A stretch of DNA of 64,000 nt from the NCBI RefSeq assembly GCF_019931215.1, contig NZ_JAIOUB010000005.1, positions 1 through 64,000 on the forward strand, given 5' to 3'. Every line of letters begins with the position of its first letter. The first letter of the stretch is position 1. A program made the translations under genes and the position numbers. Below the pieces are notes generated by a model. It was given only the letters and a program-made list of their open reading frames with translations, made no database searches and had not been told where the DNA came from. This stretch comes from Alcanivorax limicola (GTDB lineage Bacteria > Pseudomonadota > Gammaproteobacteria > Pseudomonadales > Alcanivoracaceae). This document shows, piece after piece, positions 50,515 through 58,678 of the stretch.

Positions 50515-52517
50515 ATGCCTTTGAACAGACGAGAGAAGGCGCGCTGTTCACGGCTGATGCGTTTGGGCGTGTCCTCCTTTTCGCCCCGCGCAGCTGCCGA
50601 GTCGGCAAACAGCTTGTAGCCCGTGTTCATGATGGTTTCCGTCACCTTCGGGGTCAGGAAGTGCATCACCGACCCGAGAATCCCCAGCTGTGTGGCAATG
50701 CGCTTCGGCTGGCGGATGATGGCATCGCAGATCATGTCGGCGGCCTGGTTCGGGCTGATGGTCGGCACATGATTGTAGATCTTGGTCGGTGCAATCATCG
50801 GTGTGCGAACCAGTGGCATATTGATCGTGGTGAAGCGAATGCCCTGGTGCGCCATTTCTGATGCAGCACAGCGGCTGAAGGCATCCAGTGCGGCCTTGGA
50901 GGCCACATAGGCCGAGAAACGGGGTGCATTGGTGAGCACGCCGATGGACGAGATGTTGATGATGTGCCCGCCCTGGTTCTCTGCCATGCCCGGCAACAGT
51001 TTCATGATCAGGCGCAGTGAGCCGAAATAATTCAGCTGCATGGTGCGCTCGAAGTCGTGGAAGCGATCGAAGGAGTGCATCACAGAACGGCGTATCGAGC
51101 GGCCAGCATTGTTCACCAGGACATCGACATGGCCGTGATCCTTGAGAATCTGCTCTACCAGGCGGTCGCAATCCTCGAGATCTGACACGTCGCAGCTGTA
51201 GGCTTCCGCCCGCCCGCCGAGCTTCTCGATTTCCTGCAGGGTCTCATCCAGCTTTTCCCGGGTGCGTGCGACCACCAGCACGTGGGCGCCAGCCCGCGCC
51301 AGCTTCAGCGCTGAGGCCTTGCCGATGCCCGACGTGGCGCCAGTGATCAATACGATCTTGCCGTCGACGCGTTCTTCCAGCGTCGGCAGTGGCATGGTGT
51401 CGTCCTTGCGCCCTTCGCGGTCCGGGTCCAGATGGTTGGCCCAGTAATCCCACAATACCTGGGTGTAGGACTCCAGTTCGGGAGCCTCGATGCCGCTACC
51501 CGCCAGTGCCGCCTTGGTCCGCTCATTGCTGTAGGTGGTCGGGAAGGTGAGGAATTTCAGGGTCGCCTCAGGAATGTCGAGGCTTTCCATGGCCTGATGC
51601 AGCATGTAACGCGAGGGCGGCATATTGCCAACCCCGCGGCTGAGCGCGCCCAGGCCGGGGATCGAGCGGAACAGGCTGTTGTCCAGACGTACCGCCATTT
51701 TCGGTGCGTCGGCGACACTGGCGAACAGGTTCATCACCTGACCCAGGCTGTAGTGACGGTCGGCAGTCAGGTGGAAGCACTCACCATCCAGATCCGGCTG
51801 ATGCGCCAGGTAGTCGATGGCGTCGGCAACATAGTCCACCGGTACGATGTTGAAACGTCCGCCTTCGATGCCCAGCAGCGGAATCCAGGGCGGCAGCAGA
51901 TCGTGCAGGCGCTGGATCAGCTTGAAGAGGTAGTAAGGGCCGTCGATCTTGTCGATTTCGCCGGTGCGCGAATGCCCGACCACCATGGAGGGCCGGTATA
52001 TGCGCGTGGCGATGCCGGCGTCGCGAACCAGGCGCTCGGATTCGTGCTTGGTGTAGAGGTAGGGGTCATCCAGCGGGCCGGCTTCCTCGAACATGGTTTC
52101 ATCGAAGGTGCCTTCATACAGGCCGCCGGCGGCAACCGAACTGATGTGGTGGAAGCAGCCTGCGCCCATTTCTTCGGCCAGCGCGAGTGCATTGCGTGTG
52201 CCTTCGATATTGGTCAGTTGCTGGCTGTCCGCGTCCTTGCTCAGATCGTAAATCGCGGCCAGATGCATGAAATGCTGTATCTGGCCGTGCAGGTCATCCC
52301 GGTCGCGCTTGCTCAGGCCCAGATGCTTTTTGGTCATATCGCCCTTGATGGCGATCAACTCATCCGGCTTGGCGTTGAGACGTTTGCGCAGCGCATCCAG
52401 TTTGTATTCCGAGCCTGGTCGCACCAGGGCAAAAACGCGGGCGCCTTCTCGACGCAGCAGGCGAGCGACCAGAATACGGCCGATAAAACCAGTGGCTCCG
52501 GTGACGAAGTAATTCAT
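50505..52517 (-). CDS. Alcohol-forming fatty acyl-CoA reductase
   Basis: 670 residues, closely resembling the Marinobacter two-domain reductase that turns fatty acyl-CoA into fatty alcohol for wax esters. The N-terminal extended SDR has GATGFIG at 7-13, Ser127, Tyr153 and Lys157 (YLYTK); the C-terminal SDR has TGATSGIG at 392-399, NNAG at 469-472, Ser524, Tyr537 and Lys541. Both active sites look intact, allowing acyl-CoA to aldehyde and aldehyde to alcohol steps in one chain. The end FSRLFKGIHW matches the family. AAGGGG lies 8 nt upstream of the ATG. Cytoplasmic, using NADPH by family knowledge. Confidence 0.93.
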   Translation of the reverse strand: MNYFVTGATGFIGRILVARLLRREGARVFALVRPGSEYKLDALRKRLNAKPDELIAIKGDMTKKHLGLSKRDRDDLHGQIQHFMHLAAIYDLSKDADSQQLTNIEGTRNALALAEEMGAGCFHHISSVAAGGLYEGTFDETMFEEAGPLDDPYLYTKHESERLVRDAGIATRIYRPSMVVGHSRTGEIDKIDGPYYLFKLIQRLHDLLPPWIPLLGIEGGRFNIVPVDYVADAIDYLAHQPDLDGECFHLTADRHYSLGQVMNLFASVADAPKMAVRLDNSLFRSIPGLGALSRGVGNMPPSRYMLHQAMESLDIPEATLKFLTFPTTYSNERTKAALAGSGIEAPELESYTQVLWDYWANHLDPDREGRKDDTMPLPTLEERVDGKIVLITGATSGIGKASALKLARAGAHVLVVARTREKLDETLQEIEKLGGRAEAYSCDVSDLEDCDRLVEQILKDHGHVDVLVNNAGRSIRRSVMHSFDRFHDFERTMQLNYFGSLRLIMKLLPGMAENQGGHIINISSIGVLTNAPRFSAYVASKAALDAFSRCAASEMAHQGIRFTTINMPLVRTPMIAPTKIYNHVPTISPNQAADMICDAIIRQPKRIATQLGILGSVMHFLTPKVTETIMNTGYKLFADSAAARGEKEDTPKRISREQRAFSRLFKGIHW

Positions 52518-52906
52518 GAACTGACCCCTTTGCTTCCCTGTTGTGTTCCGCTGCGCGCACAGCGGTGTCTGTCGTAGTCGTGTCTTGCAAAATCCTGTTG
52601 GTGATCACTATGATGTAGATTGCGACGTACAGTTGTGAGTTGAATTGTCTGTATCTCGCGGTAGTATGTCAATAATTCGTACAAAAAAAGAACATTTTAA
52701 TCTGACGAGCTGTTTTTTTAGTCAAAACCAGCTTACAAGTGTTCTTCGTAATGGCATGATATGCAGCATGATCAGCGCCGCAGCGACACAAGCAGCGACA
52801 TAACGTGCGGCGTGAACCTGGCGCCAGGTGCCAGTCCAGGGCCAAGTGTCAGCATAGACGTTTGATGGGCATCCATACTCATTGTTTCGCAATAACAGGT
52901 TTGGTT
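52518..52906. promoter_or_regulatory. AT-rich divergent regulatory region
   Basis: 389 bp between the reductase (leftward) and the TetR gene (rightward). Contents: the leftward promoter at 52644-52672; nested inverted repeats AAGAACA (52688-52694)/TGTTCTT (52740-52746) and AGCTG (52708-52712)/CAGCT (52729-52733), with a poly-T stretch between; and TACAG/CTGTA (52630-52634 and 52651-52655 in the text order) around the leftward start site. No small ORF with a ribosome-binding site was found. Confidence 0.6.
52644..52672 (-). promoter_or_regulatory. Promoter of the fatty acyl-CoA reductase gene
   Basis: On the - strand: TTGACA (52672-52667), exact consensus, a 17-bp spacer, GACAAT (52649-52644). 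The mRNA leader would be about 120 nt. Confidence 0.75.
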
Positions 52907-53635
52907 ATGGCAGCGATTCCGATTGATTCTCCTCCTCGCCGCCCCGGCTCTCAAGATGCCGGGCCGCAATCCGGTGCCGTTAACGGGCCTGACAAGCCTG
53001 GCAAACTGTCCCGGGCCGAGAGGAAGCTGCATACCCGCGAGCGAATTCTCGACGCGACGCTGTCCCTGGTGGCGCAGGGGCGGGGCCTGGACAGTCTCGG
53101 GCTCCGGGAAGTGGCCCGGGCGGCGGGCCTGGCGCCGACATCCCTCTATAACCATTTTCCGGATATGGAGGCCCTCGGGCTGGCGGCGGTAGAGCAGGCC
53201 TGCAGGCGTCTGCGCAGCACCATGCGCGAAGGGCGGGCAAGCCTGATTGCCGGCAGCGCGACCTCGGCCATTCGCAGCATGATCGAGCGTTTTATCGCCT
53301 ATCTCGAGGATCATGAGGCGGAATTCAGGTTGCTGGTCATCCAGCGCATGGGCGCCTCCCGGCTGTACCGGCGGCGGATCCATCGGGAGTTGCAGTTGCT
53401 GGTGGAGGAGTTGGCAGAAGATGTGCGGCAGGTGGTCATGGCCCGGGTTGCAGTGCCGGTAGATGTACTGCGCGAGGCGGAGGCAGCGGTGGCTATCATG
53501 TTCGGTTTCGGCATTCTGGCCCAGGACATGGCGCCCGAAGCCCGCGTGCAGGAGTTGCCCCGGCTGGAGGTGCAACTGCAGATGGTGTTCCTGGGGGGGC
53601 GGGCGCTGGCGGCAGGAATGCGGCTGGATGCGTGA
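52907..53635 (+). CDS. TetR regulator of the FabR/DesT type
   Basis: 242 residues from ATG 52907; the long upstream frame extension is unlikely. After a 35-residue disordered, Pro-rich start comes the HTH domain, RERILDATLSLVAQG and LREVARAAGLAPTSLYNHFPD (residues 65-86), near FabR (LREVAREAGIAPTSFYRHF). The ligand domain continues with FRLLVIQRMGASRLYRRRIHRE, again FabR-like. FabR and DesT sense the saturated/unsaturated acyl ratio; divergence from an acyl-CoA reductase gene suggests control of that gene. This is inference from position and family. Confidence 0.85.
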   Translation: MAAIPIDSPPRRPGSQDAGPQSGAVNGPDKPGKLSRAERKLHTRERILDATLSLVAQGRGLDSLGLREVARAAGLAPTSLYNHFPDMEALGLAAVEQACRRLRSTMREGRASLIAGSATSAIRSMIERFIAYLEDHEAEFRLLVIQRMGASRLYRRRIHRELQLLVEELAEDVRQVVMARVAVPVDVLREAEAAVAIMFGFGILAQDMAPEARVQELPRLEVQLQMVFLGGRALAAGMRLDA

Positions 53636-53736
53636 AGGCCTCCCGCCATCCCGGATAAACCCAGATTACTTTAACTTTCGTGCGTAACTTTTTGACTTGT
53701 ATCACATAAAGCCGACAGGCGGCATTGTCTTTGTGC

Positions 53737-53768
53737 ATGAGTTACTTTAAAAAAGCCTTATAACTCAT
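53737..53768. promoter_or_regulatory. Inverted repeat before the small Cys-rich gene
   Basis: ATGAGTTA (53737-53744) and TAACTCAT (53761-53768), perfect eight-base arms 16 nt apart; after a 2-nt skip the outer bases TGC/GCA also pair. It ends 8 nt before the GGAGG ribosome-binding site, so it could be an operator or an RNA stem hiding translation. Confidence 0.5.
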
Positions 53769-53787
53769 TGATGCATGGAGGCAGGGC

Positions 53788-54135
53788 ATGGCTTTTGATC
53801 CCCGCGACCCCTACGACGCAGCGGCACTTTACGACATGTGGCTCAATTGCCAGGCTTGCCCGGCGACCTTCGATTTCGAGCCAGAGCGCCCGCTGGGGCT
53901 GGATTACTACCACGACATCGGTCAACGCGCGAAGACAGAGGGTTGGGTGGTGCGAGAGCAGCCGCCAGAGGAGGGTGATCAGGACGTCAGCTATCTGGTC
54001 TGCTGCCCTCAATGTGCCAATCGTCTGGGTCTGTCTCCCACGCATACGCACCACCAGCGCCATGGTCGAGCGCCGGGCACGATCATGGACATCTGTGCCG
54101 CCGTCCGCGCAGCGGAGAGCGAAATCGCGGCCTGA
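53788..54135 (+). CDS. Small protein with CxxC pairs, zinc-ribbon-like
   Basis: 115 residues from ATG 53788 with GGAGG upstream. Cys21-x2-Cys24 and Cys72-Cys73-x2-Cys76 could hold one zinc ion; a His cluster (THTHHQRH, from residue 86) follows. No signal peptide or membrane segment, acidic overall in the first half. No family was recognised. It lies alone between the TetR gene and the nitroreductase, all in the same direction. Confidence 0.7.
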   Translation: MAFDPRDPYDAAALYDMWLNCQACPATFDFEPERPLGLDYYHDIGQRAKTEGWVVREQPPEEGDQDVSYLVCCPQCANRLGLSPTHTHHQRHGRAPGTIMDICAAVRAAESEIAA

Positions 54136-54156
54136 CTGGCGCGCTCTGGCACACCC

Positions 54157-54181
54157 GTGGCACGACGTGTGGCACGACGTG
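54157..54181 (+). repeat. Tandem 12-bp repeat with two CACGACGTG dyads
   Basis: GTGGCACGACGT occurs twice head to tail (54157-54168 and 54169-54180). Each unit contains CACG-A-CGTG, a perfect odd palindrome (54161-54169 and 54173-54181), about one helical turn apart. It lies 115 nt before the nitroreductase ATG and upstream of a TATACT -10 candidate (54229-54234). Confidence 0.65.
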
Positions 54182-54295
54182 CGTTATGTTGAGCAATCTG
54201 GCCATGGTTGAGACGTGTCCCCGCCTCCTATACTCCCTGCTGCCTGTCCTGCCACGCCATGTGCCAGAGACCATCACAGACAGAGGGGAGTGAGT

Positions 54296-54973
54296 ATGTC
54301 CGCCACCGAAATGAGCCTTGAACAAGCCCTGCACAACCGTCGTTCGGTGCGGGGCTTTCTGGATAAGCCTGTGCCGCAGAAGGTGCTGGAAGAGGTTTTT
54401 TCCCTGGCCCAACTGGCGCCCAGCAACTGCAATATCCAGCCCTGGCGGGTGCTCGTGGCCTCCGGCGACGTGCGTGATACCTTGCGGCAGCGCATGGTGG
54501 ACAGCGCCACGCAAGGCAAGCCCATCAGCCCGGATTTCGAACATCTGCCCAATTTCGAGGGGGTTTACCGCCAGCGCCAGGTGGATTGCGCCGTGGAGCT
54601 GTACAACAACATGGGGATTGCCCGGGATGACAAAGCCGGGCGGATGCGTGCCACCTTGCGTAATTTCGAGCTGTTTGATGCCCCGCATGTGGCATTTATC
54701 GGCATGGACCGCCAGTTCGGTGTGACCGTGGCGCTGGATGTCGGCATGTACATCCAGAGCCTGATGCTGGCCATGACCGCGCACGGTATTGGCTGTTGTG
54801 CCCAGGGCAGCATGCGCTACTACCCGGATGATGTGCGGCAGATATTCTCCGAGCCGGAGTCCACGGCCATTCTTTGCGGCATCAGCTTTGGCTATGAGGA
54901 TACCGATGTGGCCGCCAACCGCACCCGGGTTGGCCGGGCGCCGCTGGGTGACTCGGTCACCTTCCTGTCGTAA
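54296..54973 (+). CDS. Nitroreductase-family FMN oxidoreductase
   Basis: 225 residues from ATG 54296, with GGGGAG upstream. NAD(P)H- and FMN-dependent fold: RRSVRGF (15-21) binds the FMN phosphate, APSNCNIQPWRV follows, and GIGCCAQGSMRYYPDDVR holds the second flavin contact. It is nearest the PnbA-type branch (DVGMYIQSLMLAMTAHGIGC). Substrates may be nitroaromatics, quinones or enoates; none can be read from the sequence. Confidence 0.9.
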   Translation: MSATEMSLEQALHNRRSVRGFLDKPVPQKVLEEVFSLAQLAPSNCNIQPWRVLVASGDVRDTLRQRMVDSATQGKPISPDFEHLPNFEGVYRQRQVDCAVELYNNMGIARDDKAGRMRATLRNFELFDAPHVAFIGMDRQFGVTVALDVGMYIQSLMLAMTAHGIGCCAQGSMRYYPDDVRQIFSEPESTAILCGISFGYEDTDVAANRTRVGRAPLGDSVTFLS

Positions 54974-55053
54974 CAGGGGGGGCTGGCTGTATTGCCTTGG
55001 CTATAGCGTAAGTGCGCGCTCACTATTGCCGGGAGGAAATGCGCGGCGCTCTG

Positions 55054-55062
55054 TGCTATACT
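55054..55062 (+). promoter_or_regulatory. Extended -10 promoter before the ABM gene
   Basis: TGC-TATACT followed by GCCGCGCTTTCC, 44 nt before the ATG. It resembles the element before the MFS gene (TGC-TACACT, CGGCGGCTTTCC). Confidence 0.55.
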
Positions 55063-55106
55063 GCCGCGCTTTCCGCAGACGCAACCATGAGTAATGTGTG
55101 GGTGAT

Positions 55107-55493
55107 ATGACAGGCGCCATGATTATCGTCAAAGGTTCTATTCCGGTCCGGTCCGACTGCCGTGAAGACGCAGTGGCATTGGTGCAGGCGCTGGCGGAAG
55201 CCTCGCGCACGGAAGACGGCTGTCTGGCCTATGAGGTGCTCGTTCAGGCTGATCAGCCTGAAGTCATTGTGATCTGGCAACAGTGGCGCTCCATGGACGC
55301 CCTGGAAGTGCATTTTGCCTCCGCGCACGTGGACGCATTCCTGGATGCGATCCCCGATATGATCGACGGCCAGGTACGGTCGACGCGCTACGAAGTGCAG
55401 GCGGAAGAAGGTGACGAGGATCTTGATGATCACACGGTCCTTGAAGTGGATCTGCCCGGCGTACTGCTTGGTGACGAGATCGTGCTGCACTGA
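55107..55493 (+). CDS. ABM-fold (YgiN-like) protein
   Basis: 128 residues from ATG 55107; GTG 55098 in frame is possible. A ferredoxin-like antibiotic-biosynthesis-monooxygenase fold is indicated by IIVKGSIPVRSDCREDAVALV, SRTEDGCLAYEVLVQ, VIVIWQQWRSMDALEVHF and HVDAFLDAIPDMI segments. A 25-residue acidic C-terminal tail (EEGDEDLDDHTVLEVDLPG) goes beyond the usual 95-105 residues. Members act as quinol monooxygenases or stress proteins. Confidence 0.8.
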   Translation: MTGAMIIVKGSIPVRSDCREDAVALVQALAEASRTEDGCLAYEVLVQADQPEVIVIWQQWRSMDALEVHFASAHVDAFLDAIPDMIDGQVRSTRYEVQAEEGDEDLDDHTVLEVDLPGVLLGDEIVLH

Positions 55494-55599
55494 CACGATT
55501 CAGGTCTGATTCCCGTCTCTTTGGCGACATACACCGCAGCACACTATCGCAATCTGTTCCGCAACCTTCTCCGCAGCCCCTCTCCGCACCCTCTCTCCG

Positions 55600-56304
55600 C
55601 TATTTCTGCAGCGGGCCTGCCGCACGATAGATATCGATCAGGTCATTGCGGCCGAGTATCGTCTGTAGCGCATGCAGGGCGGTGTCCGGCGCCGTGACCT
55701 TGATGGTATGCATGCCCAGCGCACGGGCTGATTTCAGGTTTATGCCAAGATCGTCCAGAAAAACCACGGCCTCGGCGGGCACGCCCGCCTTCTCGCAGGC
55801 CAGTTGATAAAACGCCGCTTCCGGTTTTCGCACGCCGGCCTTGCTCGACTCCAGTACGAAGTCAAAGCGTGTCATGGCATCAGCCACGGTGCTTGCCCCT
55901 TCGGTGTCCAGACTCATGCCTGCACCATGCCCCACTGGCAGATTATTGGTCAGGCAGGCCAACTGATAGCCATCGCGCAGCGCGTCCAGCACGCGCAGCA
56001 TGCCGGGGCGCACCTGCGTTGCCAGCAGGGGAGGCAGGTCACGGCCGGGTACTGCGTGCCCGCGGGCGCGGGTCTCGGCCAGAAATGCCGCATCGAATTC
56101 CGGCAAGGTGATGTCGCCTCGTTCGAAGCGGGCCCAGGCGTTGCTGTCGGGGTTGATGGCATTGGTCTGGCGCAAAAAGTCCGTCGGCAGCCCTCTGGCG
56201 TGCTCATAGTCGCGCAGCGCATCGAACGGACTGGTGCTGATGACGCCGCCAAAATCGAAAAATATCGCTCTGATCGCAGTAGTCATGGTGGTGTTTGCTG
56301 CCAT
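55600..56304 (-). CDS. HAD-superfamily phosphatase, YihX-like
   Basis: 234 residues from 56304; ATG 56286 (MTTAIRAIFFDFGG) is an alternative start. Motif I FFDFGGVIS has nucleophile Asp17 but Gly at the place of the second Asp, as in YihX-type proteins (DLGNV). Motif II CLTNN, motif III Lys in AGVRKPEAAFY and motif IV VVFLDDLGINLKSA are present, as is a helical cap. Hydrolase of a sugar phosphate or similar compound by family; without the second Asp general-acid catalysis would differ. Divergent from the MoxR gene with 35 bp between starts. Confidence 0.82.
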   Translation of the reverse strand: MAANTTMTTAIRAIFFDFGGVISTSPFDALRDYEHARGLPTDFLRQTNAINPDSNAWARFERGDITLPEFDAAFLAETRARGHAVPGRDLPPLLATQVRPGMLRVLDALRDGYQLACLTNNLPVGHGAGMSLDTEGASTVADAMTRFDFVLESSKAGVRKPEAAFYQLACEKAGVPAEAVVFLDDLGINLKSARALGMHTIKVTAPDTALHALQTILGRNDLIDIYRAAGPLQK

Positions 56305-56339
56305 GGTTTAGTCTCGCAGAAAGCCTGATGGAGACATTG

Positions 56340-57257
56340 ATGAAGACCCGCATAGCATCTGTGGATGAAGTCCGCGAGAGTTTCAAAGGGCAAGGCTATA
56401 TCTGTAATGATGAAATCGCCACCGCCGTCTTCCTCGCGGCCCAGCTGCGCAAACCCATTCTGGTCGAAGGGCCGCCAGGTGTTGGCAAGACGGAGCTGGC
56501 CAAGGCATCAGCCGCCTTTCTGGAGGCGCCGCTGATCCGGCTGCAGTGCTATGAGGGGCTGGATGAAGCCAAGGCGCTGTATGAGTGGAAATACGGCAAG
56601 CAGTTGCTCTATACCCAGTTGCTCAAGGAGCGTCTGGGTGATCTGCTCGGCGATGCCGTGACCCTGGAAGAATGCATGGCGCGCCTGTCCGGCTTTGGTG
56701 ATGCCTTCTACGCCGAAACCTTCCTGGAGCCGCGACCGCTGTTACAGGCCTTGCGCTCGGAAGAAGCACCGGTCTTGCTGATCGATGAAATTGACAAGGC
56801 AGACCAGGAATTCGAGGCGTTTCTGCTCGAGCTGCTGTCGGATTACCAGATATCCATTCCCGAGCTGGGTACCGTGACGGCGCGTACCGAGCCGCTGGTG
56901 TTTCTCACCAGTAACAACACCCGCGAACTTTCCGATGCGCTCAAACGGCGCTGCTTGCATCTGTATATCCCATTCCCGGACATGCGACTTGAGCAGCAGA
57001 TCATTGCCGCGCGCGTGCCTGAGGTTGCCGAAGGGCTGCGCAAGCAGCTGACATTGTTCGTCTCGCGCCTGCGGGATATGGATCTGAAGAAGCAACCGGC
57101 GATATCGGAAACCATCGACTGGGCCAGAGCGTTGGTGCTGATGCATGCCGATGTGCTGTCTCCCGCGACGGTGGACGCGACATTGCGGCTGCTGCTCAAG
57201 CACGAAGAGGATATGGTTACCGTGCGGGGCGAGATACATCGGTTGCTCAAAGACTGA
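56340..57257 (+). CDS. MoxR-family AAA+ ATPase
   Basis: 305 residues from ATG 56340, 6 nt after GGAG; earlier in-frame starts lie in the divergent promoter. Walker A GPPGVGKT at 44-51, Walker B LLIDE at 147-151, sensor I VFLTSNNTRELSD and Arg finger region RRCLHLYIPFPD. The YEGLDEAKALYEWKYGKQLLY segment is typical of the CoxD branch, whose best known member matures CO dehydrogenase. Its stop shares a base with the next start, so the two are translationally coupled. Confidence 0.92.
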   Translation: MKTRIASVDEVRESFKGQGYICNDEIATAVFLAAQLRKPILVEGPPGVGKTELAKASAAFLEAPLIRLQCYEGLDEAKALYEWKYGKQLLYTQLLKERLGDLLGDAVTLEECMARLSGFGDAFYAETFLEPRPLLQALRSEEAPVLLIDEIDKADQEFEAFLLELLSDYQISIPELGTVTARTEPLVFLTSNNTRELSDALKRRCLHLYIPFPDMRLEQQIIAARVPEVAEGLRKQLTLFVSRLRDMDLKKQPAISETIDWARALVLMHADVLSPATVDATLRLLLKHEEDMVTVRGEIHRLLKD

Positions 57258-58663
57258 TGGCGACGCAGGTACTGACAGAATTCATCAAGGCGCTACGCGG
57301 TGCAGACATCAATGTCTCGACCGCAGAAAGCCTGGATGCCGTGCAGGTGGCGGAGAAGATCGGTTATGCCGATCGGGCCCGGCTGCGCACGGCGCTGTCT
57401 CTGGCATTGGCCAAGTCGGTGCCGGACAAGATGCGCTTTGAAAAATGCTTCGATGACTTTTTCCGTTTTACCGACGCCCCGCAGGTGTCGCCGCCGGCAT
57501 CCGGCACTGCTGCAGCGATGCCGCCGCAGCAAGAGGATGTCAGTAGCGGGCAGGGCGCGGGCGCTGCGGGTGGCGCCGGTGGCAGCGGCGACGGAGAATC
57601 CGCGGCAGCGGGATCCGAGTTGGGCCAGTTGCTTGAGCGGGGCGACAATGCCGAGATCGCACAGCGCATGGCTGCAGCGGCGCGACAGGTGGACCTCACC
57701 CGTATTACCGTAATTACCCAGAAAGGGCTTTTTGCCCGGCGCATGATGATGGCCATGGGGCTTGAGGCGCTGGATCAGGAAATTTTCCAGCTGACCGCTG
57801 CCCGTGACCCCAGAGCATTGTCGCTGCGCGCGGCACGTAACGCGCTACGGGAAGCGAGCATCGAGGAAGTGAACCGGCAGTTCCTGCTGCATGCGCGGGA
57901 GACCCGGCAACAACTCCGTGAGGAAGTGATGCGGGAGGTCAGCTTGCGGGACCTGGCGGAGTTCCGCGATGTGCGTTTGTTGGTGGAAAAAATGGCGCGG
58001 CGGCTGGTGAGTTTGCACGGTCGCCAGAAGCGGCGCGCGCGGCGTGGCGTCCTTGATGCACGCCGCACGCTGGTGGCCAGCGTGCGGCATGATGCGTTGC
58101 CAACAGAGCTCCACTGGAAAGCGCGCCGGCCTCGAAAGCCGAAGCTGTTTGTGATCTGTGATGTCTCCAGCTCGGTTGCGGCGGCGTCGCGCTTCCTGTT
58201 GTTGTTCCTGTCTGCGGTTAACGAGGTGCTGCCGCGTGTGCGCAGCTTTGCCTTTGCCTCCCGGACAGGCGAGGTGACGGACTATTTCAACGAAGCGGGC
58301 CCGTCAGGGGTGGAGGCGGCCGTTGATCGCGTGCTCAGCGAGTATGCGGGAAGTGGTACAGACTACGGGGAAATGCTCGCGTATTTCTGGCGCCAGTGCG
58401 AGTCGAACCTGGACAGGCAAAGCACCGTGATCATTCTGGGAGATGCCCGCAATAACGACCTGCCCGCAGCGCAGCAGGACCTGGCGCGTATCGCGGAACG
58501 TAGTCGTCAGGTGTTGTGGCTCAATCCCGAAGGGCGAAATCGGTGGGGGAGTGGTGACTCCGTGATGCCGATGTATCTGCCTTACTGTCGCCGGGCGATG
58601 CCGTGTCGGAACCTGAACCAGCTTGAGCGATTCGTTGAGGCCTTGCTGCGTGATATGAAATAG
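57257..58663 (+). CDS. CoxE-like von Willebrand factor A protein
   Basis: 468 residues. A helical N-terminal part, a Gly/Ala/Ser-rich linker (about 80-120), a basic region and a C-terminal VWA domain (about 295-440) with a complete MIDAS: Asp302-x-Ser304-x-Ser306, Thr368 in SGTDYGE, and Asp in ILGDARNN. No membrane segment, so it is cytoplasmic. MoxR-VWA pairs act as metal- or cofactor-insertion chaperones; the client here is unknown as no CO dehydrogenase genes are in the window. Confidence 0.9.
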   Translation: MATQVLTEFIKALRGADINVSTAESLDAVQVAEKIGYADRARLRTALSLALAKSVPDKMRFEKCFDDFFRFTDAPQVSPPASGTAAAMPPQQEDVSSGQGAGAAGGAGGSGDGESAAAGSELGQLLERGDNAEIAQRMAAAARQVDLTRITVITQKGLFARRMMMAMGLEALDQEIFQLTAARDPRALSLRAARNALREASIEEVNRQFLLHARETRQQLREEVMREVSLRDLAEFRDVRLLVEKMARRLVSLHGRQKRRARRGVLDARRTLVASVRHDALPTELHWKARRPRKPKLFVICDVSSSVAAASRFLLLFLSAVNEVLPRVRSFAFASRTGEVTDYFNEAGPSGVEAAVDRVLSEYAGSGTDYGEMLAYFWRQCESNLDRQSTVIILGDARNNDLPAAQQDLARIAERSRQVLWLNPEGRNRWGSGDSVMPMYLPYCRRAMPCRNLNQLERFVEALLRDMK

Positions 58664-58678
58664 CACAGAGGCGCGCCG

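Noticed and set aside
51432-52577. 381-residue + strand frame over the acyl-CoA reductase
   Set aside because: Antisense shadow; the - strand protein has complete SDR motifs along its full length.
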